From: Goekera deserti | Lineage (GTDB): Bacteria > Actinomycetota > Actinomycetes > Mycobacteriales > Geodermatophilaceae | Direction: 5' to 3' | Assembly (NCBI RefSeq): GCF_010685995.1 | Contig: NZ_JAAGWK010000010.1 | Coordinates: 186,001-250,000, forward strand | DNA: 64,000 bases | Shown here: positions 33,154 to 42,291 of the stretch, one piece after another | Layout: each line of letters begins with the position of its first letter | Position numbering within the stretch: the stretch's first letter is position 1 | Notes under the pieces: generated by a model | Seen by the model: the letters and a program-made list of their open reading frames with translations, nothing else | Databases searched by the model: none | What the model was told of the DNA's origin: nothing | Position numbers and translations under genes: made by a program

Positions 33154-34070
33154 GCTGCCGTGACCTCCTGGTCGGTGCGGTACTCCCGGGTGTCCCCGGT
33201 GACGGCCATGAAGGCGTCCTCCAGGGAGGGGCGGACGGTGCTGAGCTGGTGCAGCGGGATGCCCGCCGCGGCGGCGGTCTCGCCGATGGCCTCGGCGGGG
33301 AGGCCGACGACCTCCAGGCGGTCCCGCTCCCGCGAGGTGACGGTCACGTCGGGTCCGACGAGCAGGTCGCGCAGCTCGCCGGCCCGCGGGCTGCGCACGT
33401 CGACGCTCTCGTGACCGGCCCGGGCGATGAAGTCCGCCGTCGACAGGTCGGCCTGCAGCCGGCCGCGACCGACCACGACGAGGTGGTCGGCGGTGACGGC
33501 CATCTCCGACATCAGGTGCGAGGAGAGGAACACGGTGCGCCCCTCGGCGGCGAGCCCGCGGGTGAGCCGGCGGATCCACAGCACGCCGTCGGGGTCCAGC
33601 CCGTTGACCGGCTCGTCCAGCATGACGACGGCCGGGTCGCCGAGCAGCGCGGCCGCCACGCCCAGGCGCTGGCCCATGCCCAGGGAGAAGCCGCCGACCC
33701 GCTTGTCGGCGACCGCGGTCAGGCCGGCGAGCTCCAGCACGACGTCGACCCGGGCGGCGGCGACCCCACCGGTGGCGGCCAGCGAGCGCAGGTGGTTGCG
33801 CGCGGTCCGCCCCGGGTGCACGCCCTTGGCCTCCAGCAGCGCCCCGACCTCGTGCAGCGGGGCCGCGTGCCGGGCGTAGGGCCGGCCGCCGACCAGCGCC
33901 GTCCCGGAGGTGGGGGTGTCCAGCCCGAGCACCATCCGCATGGTGGTCGACTTGCCGGCCCCGTTGGGCCCGAGGAAGCCGGTGACGACGCCGGGCCGGA
34001 CGGTGACCGTGAGGTCGTCGACGGCGAGCTTCTCGCCGTAGCGCTTGGTCAGTCCGTGGAGTTCGATCAT
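33150..34070 (-). CDS. ABC transporter ATP-binding protein
   Basis: ATPase of 306 aa: Walker A GPNGAGKSTTMRM (about 38), the signature FSLGMGQRLGVAAALLGDP (a LGMGQ variant), Walker B AVVMLDEPVNGLDPDG and H-loop SSHLMSEM. A C-terminal regulatory tail of about 90 residues is typical of the bacitracin/lantibiotic transporter subfamily. ATG 34070 chosen by homology. A TANNNT box (TACCGT, 34083-34078 on the minus strand) lies seven bases before it, so the four-gene operon may start with a leaderless transcript. Confidence 0.92.
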   Translation of the reverse strand: MIELHGLTKRYGEKLAVDDLTVTVRPGVVTGFLGPNGAGKSTTMRMVLGLDTPTSGTALVGGRPYARHAAPLHEVGALLEAKGVHPGRTARNHLRSLAATGGVAAARVDVVLELAGLTAVADKRVGGFSLGMGQRLGVAAALLGDPAVVMLDEPVNGLDPDGVLWIRRLTRGLAAEGRTVFLSSHLMSEMAVTADHLVVVGRGRLQADLSTADFIARAGHESVDVRSPRAGELRDLLVGPDVTVTSRERDRLEVVGLPAEAIGETAAAAGIPLHQLSTVRPSLEDAFMAVTGDTREYRTDQEVTAA

Positions 34071-34262
34071 GAGGACGACGGTAGGAGCGGAGCCGGCTCT
34101 CTCCATCCGTCCCGGGGCGTCATCTCCCGGTGCCGGCCTACGCCTGCAGGCGTACGCCACCCGGGACGGCAGCGGGCCCCGCCGCGGCTGCGACGGGGCC
34201 CGGGGCCGGGGCGACCGCGTGCTCCCGGGGCCGGTGCGGCCCGGGAACGGCGGCGCCGGGGG

Positions 34263-34820
34263 TCAGGAGGCGCGCAGCACGGCCTCGATCTCGAGCTCGA
34301 CGTTGATCTTGTCGCCGACGACGACGCCACCGCCGTCCATGGGCATGTCGATGTCCACACCGAACTCCTTGCGGGAGATGGAGGTGGCGCCGGTGAAGCC
34401 GGCGCGCGTGCCGCCGTAGGCGTCGGGGCCGAAGCCGTTGAGCTCCAGTGCCAGGGTGACCGAGCGGGTGATGCCCTTGATGGTGAGGTCGCCGACCACG
34501 TGCCAGTCGTCCCCGTCGGCCACGACCGACGTCGAGGTGAAGGACATGGTGGTGTGGTTGCCGACGTCGAAGAAGTCGGCGGACTTGATGTGCGCGTCGC
34601 GCTGGGCCTGGCGGGTGTCGATCGAGTCCATGTCGATCGTCGCGGTCACCGTGGACAGCGCCGGGTCCTCGGCGGTGACGATGGTGCCGGAGAACTCGCG
34701 GAAGTAGCCGCGCACCTTGCTGACCATCATGTGCCGGACGGAGAACCCGACGGTCGAGTGCGTCGGGTCGATGTCCCAGGTGCCGACGACGTAGCCGGGG
34801 ATCTGGACGGTGCTGGTCAT
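34263..34820 (-). CDS. YceI-family protein
   Basis: Lipocalin-like beta-barrel protein of 185 aa that binds isoprenoid-type lipids in characterised members. The family core is complete: GTWDIDPTHSTVGFSVRHMM, FREFSGTIVTAEDP, RDAHIKSADFFDVGNHTTMSF and DLTIKGITRSVTLALE. There is no signal peptide, so this is a cytosolic actinobacterial-type YceI. It is divergent from a MarR gene 87 bases away, a frequent arrangement in which the MarR protein represses the YceI gene. Confidence 0.93.
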   Translation of the reverse strand: MTSTVQIPGYVVGTWDIDPTHSTVGFSVRHMMVSKVRGYFREFSGTIVTAEDPALSTVTATIDMDSIDTRQAQRDAHIKSADFFDVGNHTTMSFTSTSVVADGDDWHVVGDLTIKGITRSVTLALELNGFGPDAYGGTRAGFTGATSISRKEFGVDIDMPMDGGGVVVGDKINVELEIEAVLRAS

Positions 34821-34872
34821 GCGGACTCCAGGTGGTTGAGAGCAGGATCATCGGGCTCGGGCGGCAGCGTAG

Positions 34873-34907
34873 TTGAGGACTTGATTATTCCGCCATACCC
34901 TCGGGTG
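34873..34907 (+). promoter_or_regulatory. Predicted leaderless promoter of the MarR gene
   Basis: TTGAGG (34873-34878) and TACCCT (34896-34901) are separated by 17 bases, and the ATG at 34908 follows six bases later. The two TTGA blocks (TTGAGGACTTGATT) in the spacer could be part of a MarR site shared with the divergent YceI gene. Transcription start and binding are inferred. Confidence 0.55.
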
Positions 34908-35432
34908 ATGAGCGCGGACCTCTCCACCGACCGAGCCGACGCCGTCGACCCGCCCGCTCCGCGGTGGCTGGACCACGACGAGATGCACACCTGGCGCGCG
35001 TGGCTGCTCAGCAGCATGCTGCTCGGCGAGCGGCTGGACCGCGAGCTCACCCGGGGCACCGGCATCTCCACCGCCTACTACGAGATCCTGGTGCAGCTGT
35101 CCGAGGCGCCGGACCGGTCGCTGCGGATGAGCACGCTGGCCGAGCGCTGCCTGTCCTCCCGCAGCCGCCTCTCGCACGCGGTGTCCCGGCTGCAGGAGCG
35201 GGGCTGGATCCGGCGCGAGGTGTGCCCCGAGGACGGGCGCGGCCAGTTCGCGGTGCTCACCGACGAGGGGTTCGCCGCGCTGGCGGCCGCGGCGCCGCTG
35301 CACGTGGAGAGCGTGCGCACCCACCTGCTCGACCAGCTGTCCCCGGCGCAGCAGGCCGCCCTGCAGGACGTCGGCGACACGCTGATCGCCCACCTCGGCG
35401 GCCCGGCCGTCGAGGCGTTCCCGTCGGTCTGA
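34908..35432 (+). CDS. MarR-family transcriptional regulator
   Basis: Regulator of 174 aa with the MarR winged helix: YYEILVQLSEAPDRSLRMST, LAERCLSSRSRLSHAVSRLQ (recognition helix), then the wing with RREVCPEDGRGQFAVLTDEG. It resembles the actinobacterial MarR proteins divergent from YceI genes. ATG 34908 is preceded by GTG 34905; a -10 box six bases upstream suggests leaderless transcription. Ligand unknown. Confidence 0.9.
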   Translation: MSADLSTDRADAVDPPAPRWLDHDEMHTWRAWLLSSMLLGERLDRELTRGTGISTAYYEILVQLSEAPDRSLRMSTLAERCLSSRSRLSHAVSRLQERGWIRREVCPEDGRGQFAVLTDEGFAALAAAAPLHVESVRTHLLDQLSPAQQAALQDVGDTLIAHLGGPAVEAFPSV

Positions 35433-35485
35433 CCCGGGCCGCCCCGCGGCGGGGGTCGACCGTCATCGCCGACCGAGGAGGGCAC

Positions 35486-37321
35486 GTGCGCGACACCGGC
35501 GGGTTCTCGGGGTTCGCGGCCGACCAGCGCCCGGCGCTGCTGGTCACCGCCCACCTGCTCACCGGCGCCGACCGGCCCGCCGCCGACCTGGTGCGCCGCG
35601 GGCTGCTGCGCGCCTGGCCCGCGTGGCGCCGGCTGCCCCCGGACGCGGGCGCCGGCGAGCAGCGGGCCCTCGCCCTGCGCGGGCTGGCCCGCGCCCACCT
35701 CGCCCCGACCCGCCGGTGGCTGCGCGGGGACGGGGTGCTCACCGAAGACGGCGGGGGCCGGGCGCCGGGCGCCTGGTGGACCTCGCCCGCCGACGCCGAG
35801 GCCGCCCGCCGGCTCGGCGCCGCCCTGGACACCCTGGAGCCGGCCGAGCGGGCCGCCGTCGTGCTCAGGGCGCACGAGGGTCTGCCGGTGCCGGCGGTGG
35901 CCGCGCTGCTGGGCCGCCCGGCGGCCGAGGTCCGCACCCTGGTCGGGGCGGCGCTGGCCCGGCTGGCCCCGGAGGTGGCGGCGGCGGACCTGCCGTCCCG
36001 GCTGGACGGGCTGGCTGCGCAGAGCGACGCCCGCACCCTGGACGACGTCCCGGACGGCGCCACCCTGGTCCGGCAGCAGCGGGGCCGGCGCCTGCGGCTG
36101 AGCGCGGGTGTCACGGCGGTGCTGGCGCTGCTGGTCCTGCTGCCGTCGGTGGCCGGGCGGACCGCATCCGCCCCCGCCCCGGCCCCGGCGGCGGCCCCGG
36201 TCGACGGGGGCAGCACACCCGCCGGGGCCACCTGGCAACGGCCCACCGCCGGGTCGCTGGCCGACGACCCGCGGTTCCTCGACGGGGTGCAGCGGCTGGC
36301 CTGGCCGATGGCCCCGCCGTCGTCCGGCAGCCGCCAGGTCGCCTTCGCCGGTGACGTGCTGGGCTCCCGCTGGGCGCTGGTGCTGGGCCGCACCAGCGGG
36401 GTGCTGCGCGGCCAGTGGTACGTCGGACCGGCGGGCACGGACCCCGCCGGGCTGCGGGCCGAGGGCACGATCGAGGTGTCCGAGGGCGGGACGGCGGCCC
36501 ACCTGAGCCGGTCCGCCGGCGGCCCGGTGCTGCTGGTGCTGACCGAACGGGAGGCCGAGGTCGAGTACTCCCCCGGCGTCGAGGTGCGCGCCGACGGCAC
36601 CGCCGACCCGCGCTGGACACCGGTGCCGGACGCCGGCGGCATCGCCGCGGTCCGGCTCGACGACGCCTCCGCCCCGGTCCGCTACCGGGTGCTGGCGGCC
36701 GGTGCCGTGCAGGAGACCGGCCGGCCCGCGACCGGCTCCGAGCGCCCGGTGCCCGAGCCGTCGACGCCCCCGCCGGCGCTGCGCCCGGGGCCGGGCGACG
36801 TCGGCCCGCTGCCGTGGACGCTGGCGCTGGACACCCTCACCTCGGCCACCGGGCTCACCGCCGCCGACCTGGACCCGGTGGTGCTGTGGCTCGGCCGCAT
36901 CACCGGCCCGGCGGGCAGCACCGCCGAGGCGACCGTGCTGGCCGCGGTCGTGCCCAGCGGGGCGGTGGTCACCACGACGGCCTACGCCCTGCCCCGCGCC
37001 ACCACCCCGGGTGGCACGGGTGGCAGCTGCGGGTCGCAGGCGCACCCGGCCGGCACCGACCCGACGTCGCTCACCGTGGTGGCCCGCTGCCAGGTCTCCG
37101 ACGGCCGCGGCCGGCAGGTGCCGTCGGTGCTGGTCACGGCGCCGCCCGGGGTGACCGCGGTGCGGATGGGGTTCAACCCGGAGGCGCCGGTGCTGGACCA
37201 GCCGCTGCAGGACGGCTTCGCCAACCTCGGCGGGGTCTCGGTGACGTTCACCCACTTCACCCGGGACGGCGAGCCCGGCGACATCTCGCACACCGGCCCC
37301 GGCGACCTGTTCCCGTCCTGA
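35486..37321 (+). CDS. ECF-sigma-like domain fused to membrane anchor and extracellular domain
   Basis: Protein of 611 aa with an unusual layout. Residues 15-75 resemble sigma region 2 of SigE-family ECF factors (PALLVTAHLLTGADRPAADL) but lack clear core-binding residues. Residues 110-162 look like sigma region 4 (LDTLEPAERAAVVLRAHEGL; then AVAALLGRPAAEVRTLVGAA). One membrane helix follows (about 205-223) and then about 385 extracytoplasmic residues of unknown fold with a Cys pair (GSCGSQ and ARCQVS). It may be a membrane-tethered, degenerate sigma factor or an anti-sigma-like protein. GTG 35486 has GGAGGG five bases upstream. Independent of the MarR gene (53-base gap). Confidence 0.7.
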   Translation: MRDTGGFSGFAADQRPALLVTAHLLTGADRPAADLVRRGLLRAWPAWRRLPPDAGAGEQRALALRGLARAHLAPTRRWLRGDGVLTEDGGGRAPGAWWTSPADAEAARRLGAALDTLEPAERAAVVLRAHEGLPVPAVAALLGRPAAEVRTLVGAALARLAPEVAAADLPSRLDGLAAQSDARTLDDVPDGATLVRQQRGRRLRLSAGVTAVLALLVLLPSVAGRTASAPAPAPAAAPVDGGSTPAGATWQRPTAGSLADDPRFLDGVQRLAWPMAPPSSGSRQVAFAGDVLGSRWALVLGRTSGVLRGQWYVGPAGTDPAGLRAEGTIEVSEGGTAAHLSRSAGGPVLLVLTEREAEVEYSPGVEVRADGTADPRWTPVPDAGGIAAVRLDDASAPVRYRVLAAGAVQETGRPATGSERPVPEPSTPPPALRPGPGDVGPLPWTLALDTLTSATGLTAADLDPVVLWLGRITGPAGSTAEATVLAAVVPSGAVVTTTAYALPRATTPGGTGGSCGSQAHPAGTDPTSLTVVARCQVSDGRGRQVPSVLVTAPPGVTAVRMGFNPEAPVLDQPLQDGFANLGGVSVTFTHFTRDGEPGDISHTGPGDLFPS

Positions 37322-37339
37322 CGTCCGGCCCCGCCCCGC

Positions 37340-38242
37340 TCACCCCGGCCCGACGTCGCCCGGGACCGCGGGCCAGCGGGGCACGCCGGCCACCGAGCCC
37401 TGCCCCAGCGGCCCGGTGAACCGGGCGGGGCGTTTCTCCAGGAAGGAGCGCACACCCTCGGTGGCGTCCGGGCCGGCGCCGACCTCCAGCAGGGCGCGGG
37501 ACTCGGCCCGGTGCGCGTCCCACGGCGAGGCGGCACCGAGCATCGACCAGAGCAGCTGCCGGGCCGCGCCGACCGACACCGCCGACGTGTTGTCGGCGAT
37601 CTCCCGGGCCAGCCCGAGGGCGGTGTCCAGCAGCTGGTCGTCCGGCACGACCCGGGACACCAGGCCGCCGCGCAGCGCCTCCTCGGCGCCGAACACCCGC
37701 CCGGTCGCGACCCACTCCATCGCCTGGCTGATCCCGACCACCCGGGGCAGGAACCAGCTGGACGCCGCCTCCTGCACGATGCCGCGCCGGGCGAACACGA
37801 ACCCGAACCGGGTCGACTCCGCGGCGATCCGCACGTCCATCGGCAGCACCAGGGTCGAGCCGATGCCGACCGCGGCGCCGTTGACCGCGGCGATGACCGG
37901 CTTGCGCAGCTCGGCGAACGGCAGCGACGCCACCCCGCCCCAGTCCCGCGCGACGCCGTCGATCGTGCCGGCGCCGGCGGACCGCTCGGCCCGGGACCGG
38001 GCGTCGAAGGTGTCCGCACCGGCGGACAGGTCGGCGCCGACGCAGAAGTCCCGGCCGGCGCCGGTCACCACCACCACCCGCACCGCGTCGTCGGCGTCGG
38101 CGGCGTGGGCGGCCGCGGCCAGCTCCAGGGCCATCGTGGAGGTGAACGCGTTGCGGGCGCCCGGCCGGTCCAGCGTGATGACGGCGATCCCGGCGTCCAC
38201 CTCGTAGCGCAGCGTCGTGGCCGCACCCACGGTCGCGGTCAC
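37340..38242 (-). CDS. Enoyl-CoA hydratase/isomerase family protein
   Basis: Crotonase-fold protein of 300 aa. The N-terminal core ITLDRPGARNAFTSTMALEL and the oxyanion-hole segments GRDFCVGADLSAG and AAVNGAAVGIGSTLVLPMD are typical. The region of the second catalytic acid reads RRGIVQEAASSWFLPRVVG, with a Glu in the expected place. Family role: hydration of 2-enoyl-CoA in beta-oxidation; the exact substrate is unknown. The GTG start overlaps the stop of the acyl-CoA dehydrogenase gene (GTGA); it is the third gene of the operon starting at 40517. Confidence 0.9.
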   Translation of the reverse strand: MTATVGAATTLRYEVDAGIAVITLDRPGARNAFTSTMALELAAAAHAADADDAVRVVVVTGAGRDFCVGADLSAGADTFDARSRAERSAGAGTIDGVARDWGGVASLPFAELRKPVIAAVNGAAVGIGSTLVLPMDVRIAAESTRFGFVFARRGIVQEAASSWFLPRVVGISQAMEWVATGRVFGAEEALRGGLVSRVVPDDQLLDTALGLAREIADNTSAVSVGAARQLLWSMLGAASPWDAHRAESRALLEVGAGPDATEGVRSFLEKRPARFTGPLGQGSVAGVPRWPAVPGDVGPG

Positions 38243-39231
38243 CGGGTGAGCGCCCCGTCCAGCACCAGCGCCGCGACGGCGTCCAGGTGCTCGGCCTCGT
38301 CGCCCAGCAACAGCCGGTCCACCTTGGCCCGCCGCCAGTACAGGTGCGCGTCGTGCTCCCAGGTGAAGCCCACGCCGCCGTGCACCTGGATCACCGTCTC
38401 GGCGGCCCGCTCCAGGGTCTCGGCGGCGAAGGCCTTCGCGGCCGAGGCAGCCAGCGGCAGCTCGCCCGGGGCGGCGTCGGCGGCCCAGGCCGCCCACCAC
38501 ACCAGCGAGCGCAGCTGCTCCACGCCGACCCACGCGTCGACGAGGGAGTGCTTGACCGCCTGGTAGGACCCGATCTTCCGGCCGAAGGCGGTGCGCATCT
38601 GCGCGTAGTCCACGCCCATCTGCACGGCGCGACCGGCGGCACCGAGGTCCTCGGCGGCCAGCACCACGGCACCGACCTGGCGGGCCCGGGCCCACAGCGC
38701 GCCGGCGTCCTCCACGAGCACGCGGCTGCTGGTCAGCCGCACCGAGCCCAGCCCGCGGGTGGCGTCGATCGGCGCCCCGGACGTCACCTCGCCCTCGCCG
38801 ACCACCAGCGCCCCGCCGTCCAGGGCCAGGAAGGTGTCGGCGTCCCGGGCGTCGAGGGACGGGGCGGACCCGCCGACCGGGCCGTCGAGGACGGCGAAGC
38901 CCCGCGACCCGTCGGCCAGGGCCGCCAGCAGGTCGGGGTGGTCGGCCAGCAGCACCGCCGCGCGGGCCGCGGTGACCAGCGACGGGCCGGCCAGCACGGC
39001 ACCGGCCTGCTCGGCGACGACGGCGAGGTCGAGCACACCCGCCCCGGCGCCGCCGGCCGACTCGGGCACGGTGATGCCCAGGAAGCCGACCTCGGCCAGC
39101 GCCGCGCGGCCCGGGGCCACCGGCGACCCGTCCAGCGCCCGCCGGGCGTCGGCCGGCGATGCCTGACCGGCGAAGAAGTCCTTGGCGCCCGCCGCGGCGT
39201 CGCGCTGGTCGGTGTCCAGGTCGAAGTTCAC
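38239..39231 (-). CDS. Acyl-CoA dehydrogenase, short subunit of a heteromeric pair
   Basis: FAD-dependent acyl-CoA dehydrogenase of 330 aa, shorter than the usual 380 or so. N-terminal helices (FDLDTDQRDAAAGAKDFF), the GITVPESAGGAGAG segment, and C-terminal RTAFGRKIGSYQAVKHSLVD plus VIQVHGGVGFTWEHDAHLYW. The short length and this C-terminus resemble the FadE27/FadE29-type subunits that join a longer partner in alpha2-beta2 enzymes. GTG start overlaps the stop of the long subunit (GTGA), consistent with a complex. Confidence 0.9.
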   Translation of the reverse strand: MNFDLDTDQRDAAAGAKDFFAGQASPADARRALDGSPVAPGRAALAEVGFLGITVPESAGGAGAGVLDLAVVAEQAGAVLAGPSLVTAARAAVLLADHPDLLAALADGSRGFAVLDGPVGGSAPSLDARDADTFLALDGGALVVGEGEVTSGAPIDATRGLGSVRLTSSRVLVEDAGALWARARQVGAVVLAAEDLGAAGRAVQMGVDYAQMRTAFGRKIGSYQAVKHSLVDAWVGVEQLRSLVWWAAWAADAAPGELPLAASAAKAFAAETLERAAETVIQVHGGVGFTWEHDAHLYWRRAKVDRLLLGDEAEHLDAVAALVLDGALTR

Positions 39232-40517
39232 GCCATCGCCCCCGGGGCGTCGGTGCGGGCGGTGTTCGCGGGCTCCGCGGCCCGACCCGTTCCCGGTCCC
39301 GCCGCGGCCTTCTCGTTGAACGGTCGGTGCTTGTCCTCCCGCGGCTCCGGCGGCAGCCCGAGCACCCGCTCGCCGACGATGTTGCGCAGCACCTCGTCGG
39401 TGCCGCCGGCGATGGCGAGCCCGGGCAGGGTGGCCATCGTGCGCTGCCAGCGGTCGTCGGCGCCGGACAGGAACACGGCGTCGTCACCCTGCAGGCGCAC
39501 GCCGAGGTCGGCGATCAGCTTGGCCGAGGCCGTGCCGGCCAGCTTGCCGGCGCTGGCCTCCGGGCCGGGCAGCCCGCCCTGGCTGATCGCGGTGTACCGC
39601 CGGTAGCCGGTGTAGCGGTTGGCCAGCGCGGCGACCGCCGCCCGGCCCAGCGCCTGCCGGGCGAGCACCTGCCGCTCGGGTGACAGCCCGGGCACCCGCT
39701 CGGCCGCGAGCCGGGCCAGCGACTCGACCGACAGCCCGAGGTCGGTGCCACCGCCGCCGACCGCGACCCGCTCGTTGAGCAGTGTGGTCAGCGCGACCCG
39801 CCATCCCTCCCCCGGCTCGCCGAGGCGCTCGGTGTCCGGGATGTGCACGTCGGTGAAGAACACCTCGTTGAAGTTCGACTGCCCGCCCATCTGCTTCAGC
39901 GGGCGCACCTCGACGCCGGGGGCGTGCATGTCCACCACGAACATGGTCAGACCGGCGTGCTTGGGCTTCGCCGGGTCGGTGCGGGTGAGCAGGATGCCGA
40001 AGTCGGCGACGTGGGCGAGCGTCGTCCACACCTTCTGGCCGTTGACGACCCAGCCGTCGCCCTCGCGCACGGCGGTGGTGCGCAGCGCCGCCAGGTCCGA
40101 GCCCGAGGCGGGCTCGCTGAACAGCTGGCACCACACGTCGTCGGCGCGCAGCAGCCGCTGCAGGTACTTCTCGTGCTGCGCGGGCGTGCCGTGCGCGATG
40201 ACGGTCGGCGCGCACATGCCCAGGCCGATGTGGTTGATCAGACCCGGCACCCGGGCGCGGGCCAGCTCCTGGTGCACGATCGACTGCTGCGCCAGGGTCC
40301 CGGCGCGACCGCCGTGCTCCCGGGCCCAGGCCACCCCGACCAGGCCGGCCTCGGCGAGGACCCGCTGGGTGCGGCGCAGCGCGAGCTCCTGCTCGGGCCC
40401 CTCGGCGGCGCCCTCCTCGCCGGTGTCCATGTGCACCAGCTCGGCGGAGTGCTCCTCGAGCAGCGCGCGCACGTGCGCCCGGTACTCGGCTTCCTCGGGT
40501 GTGTCCTCGAAGTCCAT
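39228..40517 (-). CDS. Acyl-CoA dehydrogenase, long subunit of a heteromeric pair
   Basis: Acyl-CoA dehydrogenase of 429 aa. It shows SEPASGSDLAALRTTAVREG and WVVNGQKVWTTLAHVADFGI (FAD/substrate middle domain), and the C-terminal GGTDEVLRNIVGERVLGLP. With the overlapping 330-aa subunit it resembles the FadE26/FadE28-type halves of heteromeric enzymes that work on bulky acyl-CoAs such as steroid side chains. ATG 40517 has GAGGAGAGG upstream; an extension to 40556 is rejected. First gene of a three-gene operon, divergent from the TetR gene. Confidence 0.92.
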   Translation of the reverse strand: MDFEDTPEEAEYRAHVRALLEEHSAELVHMDTGEEGAAEGPEQELALRRTQRVLAEAGLVGVAWAREHGGRAGTLAQQSIVHQELARARVPGLINHIGLGMCAPTVIAHGTPAQHEKYLQRLLRADDVWCQLFSEPASGSDLAALRTTAVREGDGWVVNGQKVWTTLAHVADFGILLTRTDPAKPKHAGLTMFVVDMHAPGVEVRPLKQMGGQSNFNEVFFTDVHIPDTERLGEPGEGWRVALTTLLNERVAVGGGGTDLGLSVESLARLAAERVPGLSPERQVLARQALGRAAVAALANRYTGYRRYTAISQGGLPGPEASAGKLAGTASAKLIADLGVRLQGDDAVFLSGADDRWQRTMATLPGLAIAGGTDEVLRNIVGERVLGLPPEPREDKHRPFNEKAAAGPGTGRAAEPANTARTDAPGAMA

Positions 40518-40577
40518 GGGACGGCAGTGCCTCTCCTCGTCGAGTGGTGCTCGCATCCTCCGGCCGGAGGAGGCGGG

Positions 40578-40594
40578 CGGTCAACCCTGACTGT
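40578..40594. promoter_or_regulatory. TetR-type operator, site 1
   Basis: CGGTCAACCCTGACTGT lies between the divergent acyl-CoA dehydrogenase operon and the TetR gene. GTCA/TGAC arms flank a 4-bp centre, with CGG/TGT extending them imperfectly. Near-identical copies occur at 42210-42225 and 44932-44949. It overlaps the likely -35 region of the TetR promoter (-10 TACGCT at 40612-40617). Binding by the TetR protein is inferred. Confidence 0.75.
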
Positions 40595-40611
40595 CCGCGG
40601 GCCCGGCCGCC

Positions 40612-40623
40612 TACGCTCACGGG
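40612..40623 (+). promoter_or_regulatory. -10 box of a predicted leaderless TetR transcript
   Basis: TACGCT (40612-40617) fits TANNNT and ends six bases before the GTG start at 40624. No Shine-Dalgarno sequence is present, so the mRNA probably begins at the start codon. Inference from sequence. Confidence 0.5.
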
Positions 40624-41319
40624 GTGGACGTCGAGAGCCCCGACCCGGCGCACGGTGCGGTCGCCACCCGCAGTCGCAGCGAGCGCACCGCGGACAGCCG
40701 CGCCCTGATCCTGGACGCAGCGGTGGCCTGCCTGGTGGAGAACGGCTACGCCGGGGCCTCCACGCTGGCGATCCAGGCACGCGCCGGGGTGTCCCGCGGG
40801 CGGCTGCTGCACCACTTCCCGTCGCGGGAGGAACTGCTGGTCGCCGCCGCCCAGCACCTGGCCGGCACGCTGCTGGCGGAGGCCGAGCACCGCGTCGCCG
40901 CCATGGCCGCCACCGTGACCGACGAGCGGGAGCGGCTGGACCGCTGCGTGGAGCTGCTCTGGGCCACGTTCCAGGAGCCGCCGTTCTGGGCGGCGATGGA
41001 GCTGTGGACCGCGGCCCGCACCGACCAGGCCCTGCGCGCGGCGCTGCAGGTGCAGGAGCGCCGGCTGCGGGCGGCGATCCGCGCGGTCAGCGACCGGATC
41101 TGGGGTCCGGTCGTCGTCGCCTCCCCGCGGTACCCGCAGCTGCGCGAACTGCTGTTCACCAGCATGCGCGGGGTCGCGGTGGTCTACGCCTTCGAGGACC
41201 GCCCGGCAGCCACCGACCCGCACGTGGAGATGTGGCAGGCCCTGGCCCGCGAGCTCCTGCCCGACCCCACCGCCGGGCCGCGGGACACGCCGGCACTCAG
41301 CGTTGATCAGCTGAGCTGA
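40624..41319 (+). CDS. TetR-family regulator of the acyl-CoA genes
   Basis: Regulator of 231 aa. The helix-turn-helix is ASTLAIQARAGVSRGRLLHHFPSREELL (about 44-72, read as QARAGVSRGRLLHHFPS), and the C-terminal half is helical (LLWATFQEPPFWAAMELWTA; LLFTSMRGVAVVYAF). It is divergent from the acyl-CoA dehydrogenase operon, and three matching palindromes stand upstream of the acyl-CoA genes in this region, so it is the best candidate for their local repressor with an acyl-CoA ligand. The last codons and stop lie inside a large inverted repeat. Confidence 0.9.
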   Translation: MDVESPDPAHGAVATRSRSERTADSRALILDAAVACLVENGYAGASTLAIQARAGVSRGRLLHHFPSREELLVAAAQHLAGTLLAEAEHRVAAMAATVTDERERLDRCVELLWATFQEPPFWAAMELWTAARTDQALRAALQVQERRLRAAIRAVSDRIWGPVVVASPRYPQLRELLFTSMRGVAVVYAFEDRPAATDPHVEMWQALARELLPDPTAGPRDTPALSVDQLS

Positions 41320-41385
41320 TCAGGATCCTGCCGAGCTCACCAACGCTGGTGAGCTCGGCAGGACGGTGATCAGCTCAGCTGATCA
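41304..41385. terminator. Large nested inverted repeat between convergent genes
   Basis: Outer arms TGATCAGCTGAGCTGATCA (41304-41322) and its exact complement at 41367-41385 enclose inner arms CCTGCCGAGCTCACCA (41327-41342) and TGGTGAGCTCGGCAGG (41347-41362) around the loop ACGC. Each outer arm is itself almost palindromic. It lies between convergent TetR and SDR genes and should terminate both; the TetR stop codon is inside the left arm. There is no U-tract. Confidence 0.85.
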
Positions 41386-41426
41386 CCGTGGACGGCGCCG
41401 GCCCCGGTGCGGGTGCCCCGCCCGGG

Positions 41427-42188
<762 letters not shown>

Positions 42189-42209
42189 GCGTGTTCCTCC
42201 CGATGTCGG

Positions 42210-42225
42210 CAGTCAGGGTTGACCG
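42210..42225. promoter_or_regulatory. TetR-type operator, site 2
   Basis: CAGTCAGGGTTGACCG, the reverse complement of CGGTCAACCCTGACTG at site 1, identical over all 16 bases. It lies between the divergent SDR gene (start 42188) and the CoA ligase gene (start 42292), where it could control both. Identity seen; binding inferred. Confidence 0.75.
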
Positions 42226-42291
42226 CTCACGACTGACGGCGACAGCATGACCCACGCCACGTCAGCGCGTCCCGGCCCCCCAGGAGCCCCC

